The notes below the pieces were generated by a model. It was given only the letters and a program-made list of their open reading frames with translations, did no database searches and was not told the origin of the DNA. A stretch of 64,000 nt of DNA from contig NC_016134.3 of the NCBI RefSeq assembly GCF_000005505.3, forward strand, positions 43,366,650 through 43,430,649, written 5' to 3'. This document shows, piece after piece, positions 47,001 to 58,199 of this stretch; position 1 is the stretch's first letter, and each line of letters starts with the position of its first letter. The position numbers and the translations under genes were made by a program. Source of the DNA: Brachypodium distachyon (taxonomy: Eukaryota; Streptophyta; Magnoliopsida; Poales; Poaceae).

Positions 47001-50000
47001 ACTCGTCGCCTCGTCGGGTCCGCAGACTATTGAGCGCTACCTTGCCAGCGGCATCGAGGCGGGTGCTCTCGTCTATGCCGTCGTTGAGATGACAACGTCG
47101 TGGACCAGCATGGACCTCGCCGGCGCCGAGATGAACGCCGCCGTGCACGTGCTCAAAAGCAACCTGAGGTGCTCCAGACTTTCGCCATGCCTGCATGCTC
47201 CTAATGTTCCAGATTCTTTTTTTTGTGTGTGTGGGTATAATGCTCCAGATTCCTTCATGGAGGATGTGCAATTGTGCATCTTTCGCCATGTCCAGATTTT
47301 TGGAGACGTATTTCATTCCTTCTGTTCCAGAGATCTGATTTTTCCTAATTATCGTCTAACTGAATGGTGTGCGCATGCAAACCATGCTGCTGGGTTTCTT
47401 AATTTCCTTTTTGAATTCCATTGCTCACGAATTTTCTATGGAAATCATTGTTTCAGATACTCTTGTAGTCTTGTTCAGAGTTTTGCTATTGATTTCAATC
47501 TAATCCGGATTGTATGTGCGGATTTTTCTAGTTTTAATGCCTAAATGATGGCGCACAAATGCAAAGCATGTTATGGTGGGTAATTACGATAAGCTGATCA
47601 GAACATGGACTAACCTGTTTGTTTCTTCGATTGTTTAGCCGACCAGGAATTGTGAATCACAATTCACAAACTGGCCAGTAATTCTTTAGATGATTAATTT
47701 CATGGAAATCTGATTGACTCTTCTAGACTTGGCTTCATAATTTGTTGCTTTTTTATTTGGGATTAGTGTGCAGCACACGGGGTAGTAGTAATTTTGTGGT
47801 TATTGAGTCTCACAAGTTTGAACTTTCGAATTGATCTGGAAAGAGGAGAGAAAAATTTCAGTACATTTTTTGTCCTGGATTCTCAGCTGAGCCTGGACTT
47901 ACCTCTTTCTTTGATTGTTTAGCAACTAGGAATTCGGAATCACAACTGGTCGATTTACTTTGATAGCCAGTGATTTTTTAGCTGATTAATTTCAGTACTC
48001 CATATTACATTTTTGAATCTGGAGTGAGGAGAGAAAAAATTCAGTACTCTGTAGTACATTTTTGTAGGGGGATTCTCAGTTGAACATGGGCTAACCTGTT
48101 TCTTCGACTGTTTAGCAGACCAGGAATTTGGAATAAAAAATTGGTCAATTTTTTTTCTGATAGGCCGGTTATTTTTTAGCTGATTATTTTCATGGGGATC
48201 TGCATGACTCTTCTAGAATTGGCTTCCTAATTTGGTTCATTTGTTCTTGATCTGCATGTCTCACAAGTTTGAACTTTTGAATCTGGACTGTAGTCCTGGG
48301 TAGATAGTCGAAGTTAATAACGACAGTGGAAAATTTAAAGAGCTTCCTTGGCTGACAAGTTAACCTATCGATGAAGTGAGTTAGGCGTGGTAACAGACTT
48401 GTCGGGGTATGAACTGAGGGGGTACGGGGTGCAGGTCAATGATGACAGTAAAATGCCCTCATGAATTAGTTTGCACAAGTGAAAGCTTTTCGTTTCGTGA
48501 ATAATTAATACATCGAGAACTTTGGATGAGCAAAATTTCATTCGTGAAATGATTTGAAACAAATTGACCAGATTAAACTATTTAGATTCAAACATCCGGG
48601 CGCTTCCTCGTCGATGGTTTTCTGCCTGGCCCAACTTGTTCTGTTGGCACGAGCCAAAAGTTGAGACGTCAAAATTTCACCAAAATTGAACGATTTGTGG
48701 ACATGCTTTGACAAAATCTGAAGAGAAATATAATTTGTACCTGCAAAACTCCAAACATGGCAATGATCTGACAAAATTGTCAAAGATTTTAGAAACTAAT
48801 GTAATGTAACTTTAAGAATTGGCCTATGTTGTTCTAAAACCAGATTGTAGTCGAGGTAAGTTGAATACAAATTAATGCCAGATTGTAATCAAAATGTTTC
48901 ACTTGGAGCTACTCCTGTTCAAAATTTTGTTTTTTATATCGATCCAATCCAGATTTGTTGTGCAAATTTTCTAGTTTTCTAGTTTTAATGCCTGACTACT
49001 GATGGCGCACTCGTGCAAAGCATGTTATGGGGTAATCAGAATAAGCTTTTTTTTAGCATAGGGTAATTAGGATAAAGCTGATCAGAACATAACATGCACT
49101 ATGTTCCTGTTCGACCTCACCTCCATGTGGCCCGACCAGGCAGAAACAATTTGTTCCATTTTGAACTTCTTCAGTTATTTTGATTTGAGGGGAACAGCTA
49201 GAACCTGGAATGGGATTTCTATATTTGTGCATTGTTCGTTCAAATTTTCAGTTAAAAAACCACATGAAGTTCTTTTAGTTTTGCATTTGTTGACTATTTT
49301 GTGTGGATTTATTGACTAATGGTAAGGGGGCGCTTCTTGGGGGCCACGGTGGTTATGAAAATGGAAAACGAAAGACGAAAGAGAGGTTTGATGGATGCGT
49401 GCTGTGCAGACGGGTTGAGTCGATGTGGTTCAATATATAGTACGGGGGAGCTAGTGGGCAGAGGCATTAATACACTGCAAGCAAAAAGATTAAATCTTTT
49501 CTTGGGTGGCAAGACAGCTTCGCGGCTTGTTGCTATAGGTCAAATGTATGTGCACCCTTTTCACACGACCCGCTGCTGAGATTTGAATTGTTGCGTGTGG
49601 TAAGACTTTCTCGGTCAACCAATGATGTATAAACTGGTCAGAAGCGGGCCCCGGTAATGTTAGAGCTCATAGCTAGCAATGATAGCTGGAGTTGAATTTT
49701 GAAAAGAAAAAAAGTACGTACTTGCCTCCCCCAGCCAAGAAGACCTAAACATGTTTTAAAATTTGGACATATTTGCAGGCCTTACATGGATGCCAAAACC
49801 TCAAATCAAAAAGATTGCGAGTCACTTGTGTGCAACTGGGATATAACATTTCTACTGAAGGGGTTTAGTTTTTTTTAGGGAAATTTCGTGGTTTAGCTGC
49901 TTCCATGAATTGAATGGAACCCTGATGGCATATTGTTCGCGTGCAAAATCAAATCTCGGACCATCTCGGCCGATCCGTCCACACATTAATCCGTCCACAC

Positions 50001-52008
50001 AGTTAAATTTAAATTCTGTCTCATATAGGAAATTTGTTATTGTTGGTCCACGTTAGCTTTTTTTTTTTTATCTGAGAAAATTGGTCCACGTTAGCTGTTA
50101 AATTTAAATTCGTCACATATGTGACCAATTGTTAAAGTTGGTCCATGTTGCTTAACAATGTGAACTTGAACTTGGGCCACGGAACTGTTGGTCCATTTTG
50201 CTTGCCAGCTGGATCTTGGTCCGTCTCCCTCTTGGTCCATCTCGTTGATCCTGTCACGCATGTGCAACGAGCTGGAACACTTGTTCTCTTGTTTCCTGGG
50301 CCAACTTCACTCTGTCAGCTGGACCAAAACGACCGTTGCGAAAATCAATATACAGGCTTTATACGCTTTGGCCCGCGAAATAATACGAGGGATGGCCTGC
50401 TCGTGTGGAAAGCAATCGATCCTGGACCGGCCGAGATAGCGTGCGGCATGACGCACGAGCGTCGTTCGGCATTATCGGGCATATACCCCTATATCATAGC
50501 AACCAATTCAGATTAGAAGCATGTTGTATCCCCAGGCATAGATACAGTTGATACTTCTTACTTTGAAGGCCTAGAATAAGAAAAAGAAGTAACTAACTCA
50601 AGAATCAATCTGTAAATGAGCTCACCACATGACAACACCTAGTTTTTACTTGATACGGCTGGTCATTGGCTTATTAATGTTTGATTAAAGTAAAAAGGAA
50701 CAAAGCCTAGCAAAGATGGTTAGCGACCTAATAGAAGACCATGATAAGATATCAACCAAAAAAGTAGTGATGGTAATGTAAGGAGGAATTGTGAAAGTAC
50801 TGGCTGGCCACTAAAATTACATAATGCGAAAGTGAGCTCTATAGAATTGTACTGCACAACATTAGCAAATATGAATACAGGACACAGGAGGATGATAGTA
50901 TTTAATTAAGAAAATAGCCAAGGGTGCCATGGACATACCAGAGAATCGACTTGAAAATATCTTCTAAAGGAGTAGCTGTTCGAGGCAAGAAATCATCCTG
51001 TCATTAAGAAGAACTACTTTCAGTATATCAATATCTGCACATTAAGTCATTAACAATGCAATGTTTTATCTCAGAACTGGTATGCTGTTTGACAGTACTC
51101 CCTCCGATCCTAAATTCTTGTCTCAAATTTGTCCAAATATGAATGTATCTATTCTTAAAAAGCGTCTAGATACATGTAATATTTCGACAACAATTTAGGA
51201 CCGGAGGGAGTAGCACTTAATAGTCTGGTTATCAAAATTCAGACAGATAAGTAAACTAAGTCAGCAAGGAACAATTCAATTTGAAGCAGCAAATGGTTCT
51301 CACTTGTAGCACAACAGAGTTGATAACGTCGGCATATCTGACAGCCAGGTTGAGCGACATACATCTGGCGGGCGCCATGGCGTAGCATCTGGTGCGGCTC
51401 CTGTCGACGTCGCCTTGCTTGTCGAGGTTGAGCACGACGACCATGGTGAGCATGGCGGCGATGCCGGCGCCAAGCGAGTGGCCCGTGAAGGTCAGCTTGT
51501 AGTCGGGGTACCTGTCGAGGAGGTCCCTGAGCTGGTCGCACTCGGCGTCGAGCACCCAGCCGGCGGCCCTGAGGAGGCCATTGTGGACGTACCCGCCGTC
51601 GAACTTGCGCTTGCCGAGGCGGTTGTCGAGGAGGAGCGCGTAGTCGGACTCGCGGCCGAGGTTGAGCCCCCGGAGGGCGAGCACGATGTCGGCGTGGGCG
51701 TGGTCGAGGTAGACGAGGTACGGGGTGACGCGGCCCCGGGTGTCGGCGTAGCTCCGGCGGCGGATGATGTTGGCGGGGTCGATGCCGTAGCCGCCGGGCG
51801 GGCAAAAGACGGGGTTGGCGAGGTCGGGCTCGTAGTTGGCCATGACGAGGCGGCACATGCGGGGCACCGGGGAGAACTCGGCGGCGGAGGCGAGGCCCCA
51901 GGTGGCGCTGTCGCGGTCCCCCGTGTGGAGGCACCGCTTCCAGGCCCACCGCGCGCAGCCCAGGCAGTAGACGCACTCCAGCAGCGGCAGCCCGCACGCC
52001 AGCGACAT
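38028..52008 (-). CDS. Class-3 lipase family protein (sn1 diacylglycerol-lipase-like) with a giant intron
   Basis: Plant alpha/beta hydrolase of the lipase-3 type, formerly labelled calmodulin-binding heat-shock protein homologues; it probably acts on glycerolipids. Five exons: 52008-51304, 50997-50939, 39395-39267, 38856-38721, 38330-38028, all GT-AG, giving 443 residues in phase. Exon 1 starts [20 protein letters not shown] and has the nucleophile motif [13 protein letters not shown] (Ser178). Exon 2 ([19 protein letters not shown]) supplies the likely catalytic Asp. Exon 3 ([26 protein letters not shown]) supplies the likely His. Exons 4-5 hold [20 protein letters not shown] and a tail with [18 protein letters not shown]. 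Intron 2 is 11,543 bases and contains the Copia element, MITEs and other repeats described below; a Cys codon is split across it (TG|T), which supports continuity. ATG 52008 matches family starts. Confidence 0.9.
39396..40734. other. Intron 2 of lipase gene, 3' part
   Basis: AT-rich intron DNA. Bases 39717-39915 are one copy of a diverged direct repeat whose partner is 50298-50490. No gene. Confidence 0.5.
39717..39915. repeat. Intronic direct repeat, copy A
   Basis: Starts TGGGCCAAC and contains GACCGTTG, TATAC, GTGCGGCGAGACGCAC and CGTTCGGCATTATCG-like blocks that recur in order at 50298-50490 in the same orientation. Confidence 0.6.
40952..41209 (+). pseudogene. Copia gag N-terminal fragment
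   Basis: Encodes [19 protein letters not shown] with a following [11 protein letters not shown], the N-terminal gag signature of plant Copia elements, then ends at a stop where pol should begin. Confidence 0.7.
41205..41425 (-). pseudogene. Inverted Copia pol fragment (integrase-RT linker)
   Basis: On the minus strand it encodes [19 protein letters not shown] and [17 protein letters not shown] with [15 protein letters not shown], the segment normally found between integrase and RT. It is inverted relative to the gag and RT pieces on either side. Confidence 0.82.
41427..42664 (+). pseudogene. Copia reverse transcriptase and RNase H, degenerate
   Basis: Reads [41 protein letters not shown] (RT active site) and [14 protein letters not shown], then TAG at 42072-42074. 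RNase H follows ([20 protein letters not shown]) and, after a frameshift near 42262, [36 protein letters not shown] and QLADVFTKP. Not functional. Confidence 0.88.
43205..43555. mobile_element. Stowaway-like element
   Basis: 351 bases with ends CTTCCTCCGTCCGGTTTTAG and complement of CTCCCTCCGTGCGTTTGTTT between TA dinucleotides. Only the outer dozen bases are clearly inverted, so the class is uncertain. Confidence 0.55.
43631..43647. repeat. Poly-C tract
   Basis: Seventeen consecutive C on the plus strand, after a T-run. Confidence 0.9.
44452..46057. mobile_element. Possible DNA transposon carrying a Pro/Ala-rich repeat region
   Basis: The left flank AGAACATTTCTAGCAGATC and the reverse-complemented right flank AGAGGATCTCCAATGGGATC resemble each other weakly and recall the AGAGCATCTCCA-type ends of grass DNA elements; TTA/CTTA stand outside. 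Inside, 45130-45400 holds three imperfect units of about 80-95 bases around CGCGCCCTAGCC and CCATGG with GCCGAGAAGCTCC. Open frames there are side effects of the repeat. Confidence 0.3.
46543..47544 (+). other. Long open frame, unrecognised
   Basis: A 333-codon frame (starting [16 protein letters not shown]) runs from GC-rich into AT-rich DNA and looks protein-like only in the first half ([20 protein letters not shown]). I see no domain, promoter or paralogue. It could be chance or a captured fragment. Confidence 0.25.
47480..49090. repeat. Diverged direct repeats
   Basis: A block with TAGTTTTAATGCCT, GCAAAGCATGTTATGG and AAGCTGATCAGAACAT occurs at about 47508-47610 and 48960-49090. Between them a unit containing ACCTGTTTCTTCGA.TGTTTAGC and CAGGAATT recurs three times (about 47610, 47905, 48095). 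Confidence 0.6.
50298..50490. repeat. Intronic direct repeat, copy B
   Basis: Partner of 39717-39915 (TGGGCCAAC at the start; GCGTGCGGCATGACGCAC and CGTTCGGCATTATCGGG near the end), about 10.6 kb away in the same orientation. Confidence 0.6.
51098..51210. mobile_element. Stowaway MITE in intron 1 of the lipase gene
   Basis: 113 bases; ends CTCCCTCCGATCCTAAATTC and complement between TA dinucleotides; core ATGTATCTATTC, AAAAAGCGTCTAGATACATG as at 36296. Confidence 0.87.
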
Positions 52009-52408
52009 GGCGGCGTGCGCGAGTCAGCGGCGGCCGGCCATCGCGCTGCCGGGCCGGCAATTGCGTCGAGCAGGTGGCGGGCGGTGGTGGTGCGCGGCGA
52101 CGGAACCTCAGGTGCGAATCGGGGGTTTTGGTAGGTGGATGGTTGGATTGGATATTCGTCCCGTGATCGGATCCGAGTAGTAGAGTTGAGTAGAGAGGTG
52201 GCTTGCGCTGAGATTTGCCTGTCAATGGCGGGGTGCGTAGAGAATCCCAAGTCGCCGCCGCACGAATAGAGTAGTGTAGTCTAGTAGATCGGCGAATAGG
52301 AGTAGAGCCGTAATAAAAACAAACGAAATAAAAATGTGGGCCAGCCAGCGAGTCAGCCAGGTCACGGAGACCAGAGTGACAGGTGGAAAGGGACAGAGAG
52401 GATGACGG
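52009..52408 (-). promoter_or_regulatory. Promoter region of the lipase gene
   Basis: The 400 bases between the lipase ATG and the Copia element. No clear TATA box; the Copia 3' LTR therefore sits directly upstream of this gene. Confidence 0.4.
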
Positions 52409-53010
52409 TGTTAGAACGAAATTCTTGTTCTATTTCATTGATTGGCGATGATATTTATACAGGGTGAAGAGACACCAATACATGTATTGGTGTTCCAAAC
52501 TTTTGCCATTGCGTTCCAAATTTCTCAAAATTTGAGACACGAACGGTTACATAACTAACTACCTGATTAATCATTAACTAACTAATAATTAATCTAATTG
52601 ATCATAAATAATTATTCTCAACACTCCCCCTTGATCAATTTGCTTCGTTGATTTGTATAATCTTGAATCATCATGGAATCTTGTAAACTTATAATTTTCT
52701 CAAAAAACCCTGTAGAAAAAATATTGAGGAAATAATAATAATATTGATATGTTATGAAAACTCCAATGGAAAAATTAAGGAGAAAATGGTATAACATATT
52801 TTGAATATTGCCTCTTGATAATTCATATTGAATTATGTGGACAATAAATATGTCTTGTATATTATCTATAAAAACCCCGGTAGGAAAAATAGAAAATATG
52901 ACATATAATCTTATGTTAATATTGTCTCATTAAAAACCTTTTATGAGAAACTAGTGAGTAAAACTCATAATAGAAAAAGAGTGCAATATGATGTTGTGAA
53001 CAGGTTAAAC

Positions 53011-54499
53011 TCAGGTGAACACTCCTCCTAATGGTTGCAAATTTTTAAGTTGTCGCATACCAATCCCATATACACATTTCTGAAATGTGGAGTTGGGTAA
53101 GGACTTACTAAACAAATTTGTGAGATTATCACATGATTTGGTTTGCAAGATATTTATCTCCCCATTTTGTTGTAATTCATGAGGATAGAATAGTTTAGCT
53201 GCAATATGTTTAGTTATATTGCTTTTTATATAACCCGATTGCATCTGAGTAACACAAGCTGAATTATCCTCATAAATAATCGTTGGTGATTCAATTGAAC
53301 CAATACCACATGATTGTTGTATGTGGTTAATCATTCTTCGTAGCCATACACTTTCACGAGATGCTTCGTATAAGGCTATTATTTCCGAATGATTTGTGGA
53401 TGTAGCCACTAGAGTCTGTTTAGAAGACTTCCACGATATGGCTGTCCCACCGTGCAGGAACACGAAACCGGTCTGGGATCTGGCATTGTGGGGATCAGAT
53501 AAATAGCCAACATCAGTGTATCCGATTAGTTCAGAGTCTTGTTTTTCCTTTTGAAAATATAGACCTAGATTCTAGTGCCTTGTAGGTAGCGAAAAACTTG
53601 CTTGACTCCTACCCAATGGCGTTTTGTTGGAGCTGCGCTGTGTCTAGCTAGTAAATTTACCGCAAATGCAATATTCGGTCGGATGCAATTTGCTAAGTAC
53701 ATTAATGCTCCAATGGCACTAAGATATGAGAATTCAGATCCCAAAATTTCCTTTCCATCACTTTTTGGTCTGAATGGATCTTTCTCTATGTCTAGATATC
53801 GAACTACCATAGGTGTTTTGCATGGATAAGATTTGTCCATGTTAAATTTCTCTAAGATTTTTTGGATATATGTAGCTTGGTGAACCAATATTCCCGAAGG
53901 AAGGTGCTCAAGTTGCAAACCTAAGCAGAACTTGGTTTTACCCAAATCTTTCATTTCAAATTCCGTCATTAGATAATTACGAGCCTTATCAATATCCTGT
54001 TTGTTGCCAATGATGTTTAAATCATCAACATATACAGAGATAATGCAAAATCCTGTTTTGGATTTCTTGATGAATACACATGGGCAGTCATCATTGTTAG
54101 AGTAACCTTTTTAATGAGAAACTCACTTAGTCGGTTGTACCACATTCTACCGGACTGTTTTAAACCATATAAGGATTTATTCAACTTTACACAGTACATG
54201 TTGCGTCTTGCGTTAGTATTTGGAATTTGGATTCCATCGGGAACCTTCATGTAAATATCCGAATCTAATGACCCATAAAGATATGCAGTCACGACGTCCA
54301 TCAACTGCATAGATAGACGATTTTGAACAGACAATGAGATTAAATATCGGAAAGTAATTCCACTCATAACCGGAGAATATGTTTCATTGAAATCAATGCC
54401 GAGTCTCTGCGTGAACCCTTGTGCTACTAGTCTCGCTTTGTATCTCACCACCTCATTGTTTTCGCTCCTTTTCTGGACAAAAACCCATTTGAATCCCAC
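53011..54499 (-). pseudogene. Copia RT and RNase H
   Basis: RT pieces at 54499-54017 (KARLVAQGFTQRLGIDFNET, KSLYGLKQSGRMWYNRLSEF) and 53969-53565 (EFEMKDLGKTKFCLGLQLE, CIRPNIAFAVNLLARHSA); RNase H at 53463-53011 (SWKSSKQTLVATSTNHSEI, YEDNSACVTQMQSGYIKS). Separated by stops and frameshifts. Confidence 0.9.
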
Positions 54500-55292
54500 T
54501 GGGAAAACATTTGGAGGTGTAGGTATTACTTCTGTAAATACTTTTCTTTTATTGAGCCAGGCTATTTATGCTTGAATTGCATCCTTCCATTTAGGCCAGT
54601 CAGAGCGTTTCTCACACTCAGCTATGGTTTTTGGATCATGATCATTTAGAAGGTTGTCTGCAATCTTAGTTAAGAAATATGTGTCGACAAATGTAGTCTT
54701 TCTATTATATGTTTCTTCAGTATCTAAATAATTTGTGGAAATTTCAGTTACCTTTGGTGACTGTTCGCGATTTCCCGTTTCGGTTAAGTCTAGGTTTTTC
54801 GATGTCCCACCATCAGTAATTGAGTGCACTGTTGAGCTGGATTGTGGATGTTGGTTATCCACAGGGTGTATATTACCCAATTGATCTCGGTCAATCAAAT
54901 GTTGACTCACATTTGTTGTTGTTGTTGAAGGAGGTCCAGAAGGTTTATTCTTCTGTTTTCTTTGCCGCGGCTCCTTCGTTTGTTCCTTTTGTTGTTTGCT
55001 GGAAGCTAGATTCTTTTTAGTTGTCGTACTTCTCCGCCTCTTTCTTTGAAAGGAAGGTGCAGGAGGTTGAGTGGTTTTATAGGTACCTCCACTCTTTCTG
55101 ATACGTTCTGTGCAGAATTATAAGATTTAGTTACACCTTTGTAATCAACAAATGCGTCTGGTAAATTGTTTGCAATATGTTGCAACTTTATAATTTTCTG
55201 AATTTGTTGTTCAGTTTCTTGAGTACGTGGATCAGAGGCGGAAATGCCTTGGACATCCCAATTGATTTCCTGGCATTCTTGTTTTTGGTACT

Positions 55293-55595
55293 TTAAATCT
55301 CCCCTAATGCCGGGAAATGGTCCTCATTAAAAATACAATCAGCGTACCGGATTGTAAATGCGTCAATTAATATCATGAAATACCTAAATGGTCCAGACAA
55401 TGGTTGAATAGGGCCACAAATATCTCCTTGAATTCGTTCAAGGAACTGTAGCGGTTCCGCATGTATTTTAAGATAAGAAGGTCTTAAAATTAGCTTGCGT
55501 TGTGCACATGTTGTGCATACAAAATCCTGAGATTCTGGGAATTTCGCTTTATTAAGATTATGACCAACAGAATTATTAATAATTTTTCGTATCAT
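55293..55595 (-). pseudogene. Copia integrase fragment
   Basis: Zinc-binding part (CTTCAQRKLILRPS) and the start of the catalytic core (LERIQGDICGPIQPLSGPF, FMILIDAFT). Confidence 0.85.
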
Positions 55596-55802
55596 CCCGA
55601 TATCGGGGTGACCAAGGCGATCATGCCATGTCTGGAATGTATTGACATTCTAAAATTATTTTATACGTAACATGGGCTACAGGTTTTATGTATGTATAGT
55701 ACAATCCGGACGATAAAGAAGGAATTTTTTCAAGAATTTGTTTGCCATATCCGTTACATTTTGTAAATAGGAGAAATTCCTCATGGTTGTCATCGTGGGT
55801 TT

Positions 55803-56156
55803 CTATATGAATCCCATTTTGACGGATATCCCTATATTTATTAGAGTACGAGTTGAATCAGGATACAATAAAGCTTTCTCGATTATTACTTGTGTATCCA
55901 TAGGAAGTGTGATGATGGCTCGTCCAGAACCAACAATTAATGTATCGCGTCCAGCGATTGTCAAAATATTCCCTTGCATTTTAGTAAGGGTTTGAAAATA
56001 TTTTGTTTCCCTAAGTATAGTGTTTGTGGTGGCGCTATCCACAAAGCAAAGTTCTTCGTCCATTTTGGATTGACTCCCGTAGAAAACTATATATGGAAAA
56101 AAAAGAATTTTAATATCATTCTTAATAGATATATAGAATACATAGAATACATACAA
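55803..56156 (-). pseudogene. Copia protease fragment
   Basis: CFVDSATTNTILRETKYF, the aspartic protease motif (normally DSGTT), then ITLPMDTQVIIEKALLYPD. Confidence 0.75.
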
Positions 56157-56335
56157 ATTTATTTATGTATTAAATTGATTAATACAATTGTAATTTACAA
56201 TACATATGTCAAATATGTAGGTATCGAAGTGCTGATACAATAATGTAATATTACAATATAGATGACAACGATCACTGTAATATTACAATACTTATGAACG
56301 TAAATATAGATAATATCTATTCGGAGATAGGTGAA

Positions 56336-57332
56336 CTATTCTAGGTCTCCAAACACATCATTTGAAGTGAATTCAATGATCATGTTCTCCGTGCTCATTA
56401 GATCCTCGGACGATCGGATTGTCGGGTTGTTGCTTGGTTGCTTTTTGATATCATCCGAACAACCGGCTTCCTTGGAATTGTCGGATTGGAAATTGAAGTG
56501 TGATTCAAATCTTGATCCTTGTTGAGCAGGTCGCTTGCGTCCTATGGATTGTAAGTACAGATCTACCAAATGACGAGGGGTACGACATTTCTTTGTAATG
56601 TGCTTGTAGCACCCACATTTTGACAAACTTTAGATTTGTCGTATTATGGTTTGAAAGTGCCTTTCCCCTTTTCCTGTACACGTGGCTTGTTTTTCTTGTT
56701 GCCCTTTTGCTTGCCTTTGAAGTTGTTTGGTCGATTATCCGATCCATTGAACTTGTTGTTCTTTTGAAAATTAGCATGTACTTCAGGCAAAGGTGCAGCG
56801 CCTACAGGACGCTGATGATGGTTCCTCATTAGAAGTTCATCATGCTTTTCGGCCTGAAGTAACACATGGATAAGATCCTATCGGCCGGAAGCATAGTGGA
56901 TAAGGTCTTTTCGATCTTTTCCGCTTCAGAAGGTTCCTTATCGCAAAATTGCAACTTTGAACAAATTTTATGAACGGCATGATTGAACTCTCCTATAGAT
57001 TTAAAATCTTGTAGGCGTAGTTAAGTCCATTCATGTGTGGCTTCAGGCGAAATTACGGCCTTCTGCTGTTCATATCTAGTTTTAAGGGCAAGTCATAGTG
57101 TGTATGGATCTTCTTTCATGAGATACTCTAATTTGAGATCAACATGGAAGTGGTTCCTTATAATGTATAAGGCATTATATTTGTGTAGATCTGTGATTGG
57201 CGGTTGTCCCTCTATAGGAGGTTGTATGGCCGCTGAAAGTCCGCGCGACGCAAGGCTCACTTTTACGTCCATTGCCCAAGTTGGATAGTTTTGACCGTCG
57301 AGGGCGAGTTCATCAAACTCTTTCCCGGTCAT
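56336..57332 (-). pseudogene. Copia gag, frameshifted
   Basis: Starts at 57332 with FDELALDGQNYPTWAMDVKV (UBN2-type gag) and continues in several frames to the zinc knuckle KCGCYKHITKKCRTP near 56620. Confidence 0.85.
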
Positions 57333-57511
57333 TTTGTCCTACATGGGATTGAAAAACCATTGATTTTGTCAATTACTAGTAGGTAAACCCAAAATATTGT
57401 GGTCATTGTTGTAAATAAATTGCAATAAAATGCATGAAATTTAATCAATGTTAAATTTGTATAGTGTAGACCTCAAATAACACTTTGAAGATAATCCCCG
57501 ATTTATTGGTG

Positions 57512-57783
57512 TAGATCTCTCAGCTCTACGCGAAATAATTCGTTGCTTTCAATAAGGTGTATGTTCCCACGGAACATTCAACACAATATATCGTTTTACT
57601 GTTATTGAAAAAAACCGTAGCACCTTGTGTTATTTAATATTGGAAGAGCACGTTGAAGGTAGTCATTATGCGTATTTACACAATATAGATCTCTCAGCAC
57701 TACGCGAAATAATTCGCTGCTTTCAATAAGGTGTATGTTCCCACGGAACATTCAACGCAATATATCGTTTTACCGTTATTGAA
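57512..57783. repeat. Duplicated 98-base unit upstream of gag
   Basis: TAGATCTCTCAGC(T/A)CTACGC through CAATATATCGTTTTAC occurs at about 57512-57608 and 57686-57783, about 95 percent identical. Confidence 0.78.
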
Positions 57784-58199
57784 AGTCTATAGTACCTTGT
57801 GATTTGTATATATTAAATTGAGGTAGTCACTTGGTGATAATTTTGTTTATCATGAATGGATATTTTTCTTGAATCAAGTCAATTTTTGGGCATTTTTGGT
57901 GCCTTTTTGGGACTTAATTGTTGAAGCAAAACTCTCAAAAATGCAAGAAATAAAAATCTCAATTGCAAAGTGTAAATATCACATGTAATAGGGGATGTAT
58001 ATTATACAAACACATTGAACACGACAATATTTACATTGACATTTACATAGGAATATGTCTTTTAGTAGGAATATATCCTAAAAACCACTGGAATCTAAAT
58101 AAATATAAGTGCAGGGACCTATAAATATGTAAAATACAATTATAAATAGATACATGGACCAAATCGCAAATAGCCGAAAGTTTTGGGCTTTTCTGCAAA

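Larger units (their letters stand above)
42802..50297. other. Intron 2 of lipase gene, middle part
   Basis: Repeat-derived DNA. Recognised pieces are listed separately (43205-43555, 43631-43647, 44452-46057, 46543-47544, 47480-49090). No host gene is established. Confidence 0.5.

Noticed and set aside
51239..52250. 328-, 252- and 239-codon frames over lipase exon 1
   Set aside because: Arg/Pro/Ser-rich shadows of the GC-rich lipase exon; only one frame has the GHSLG motif and correct splice phase.
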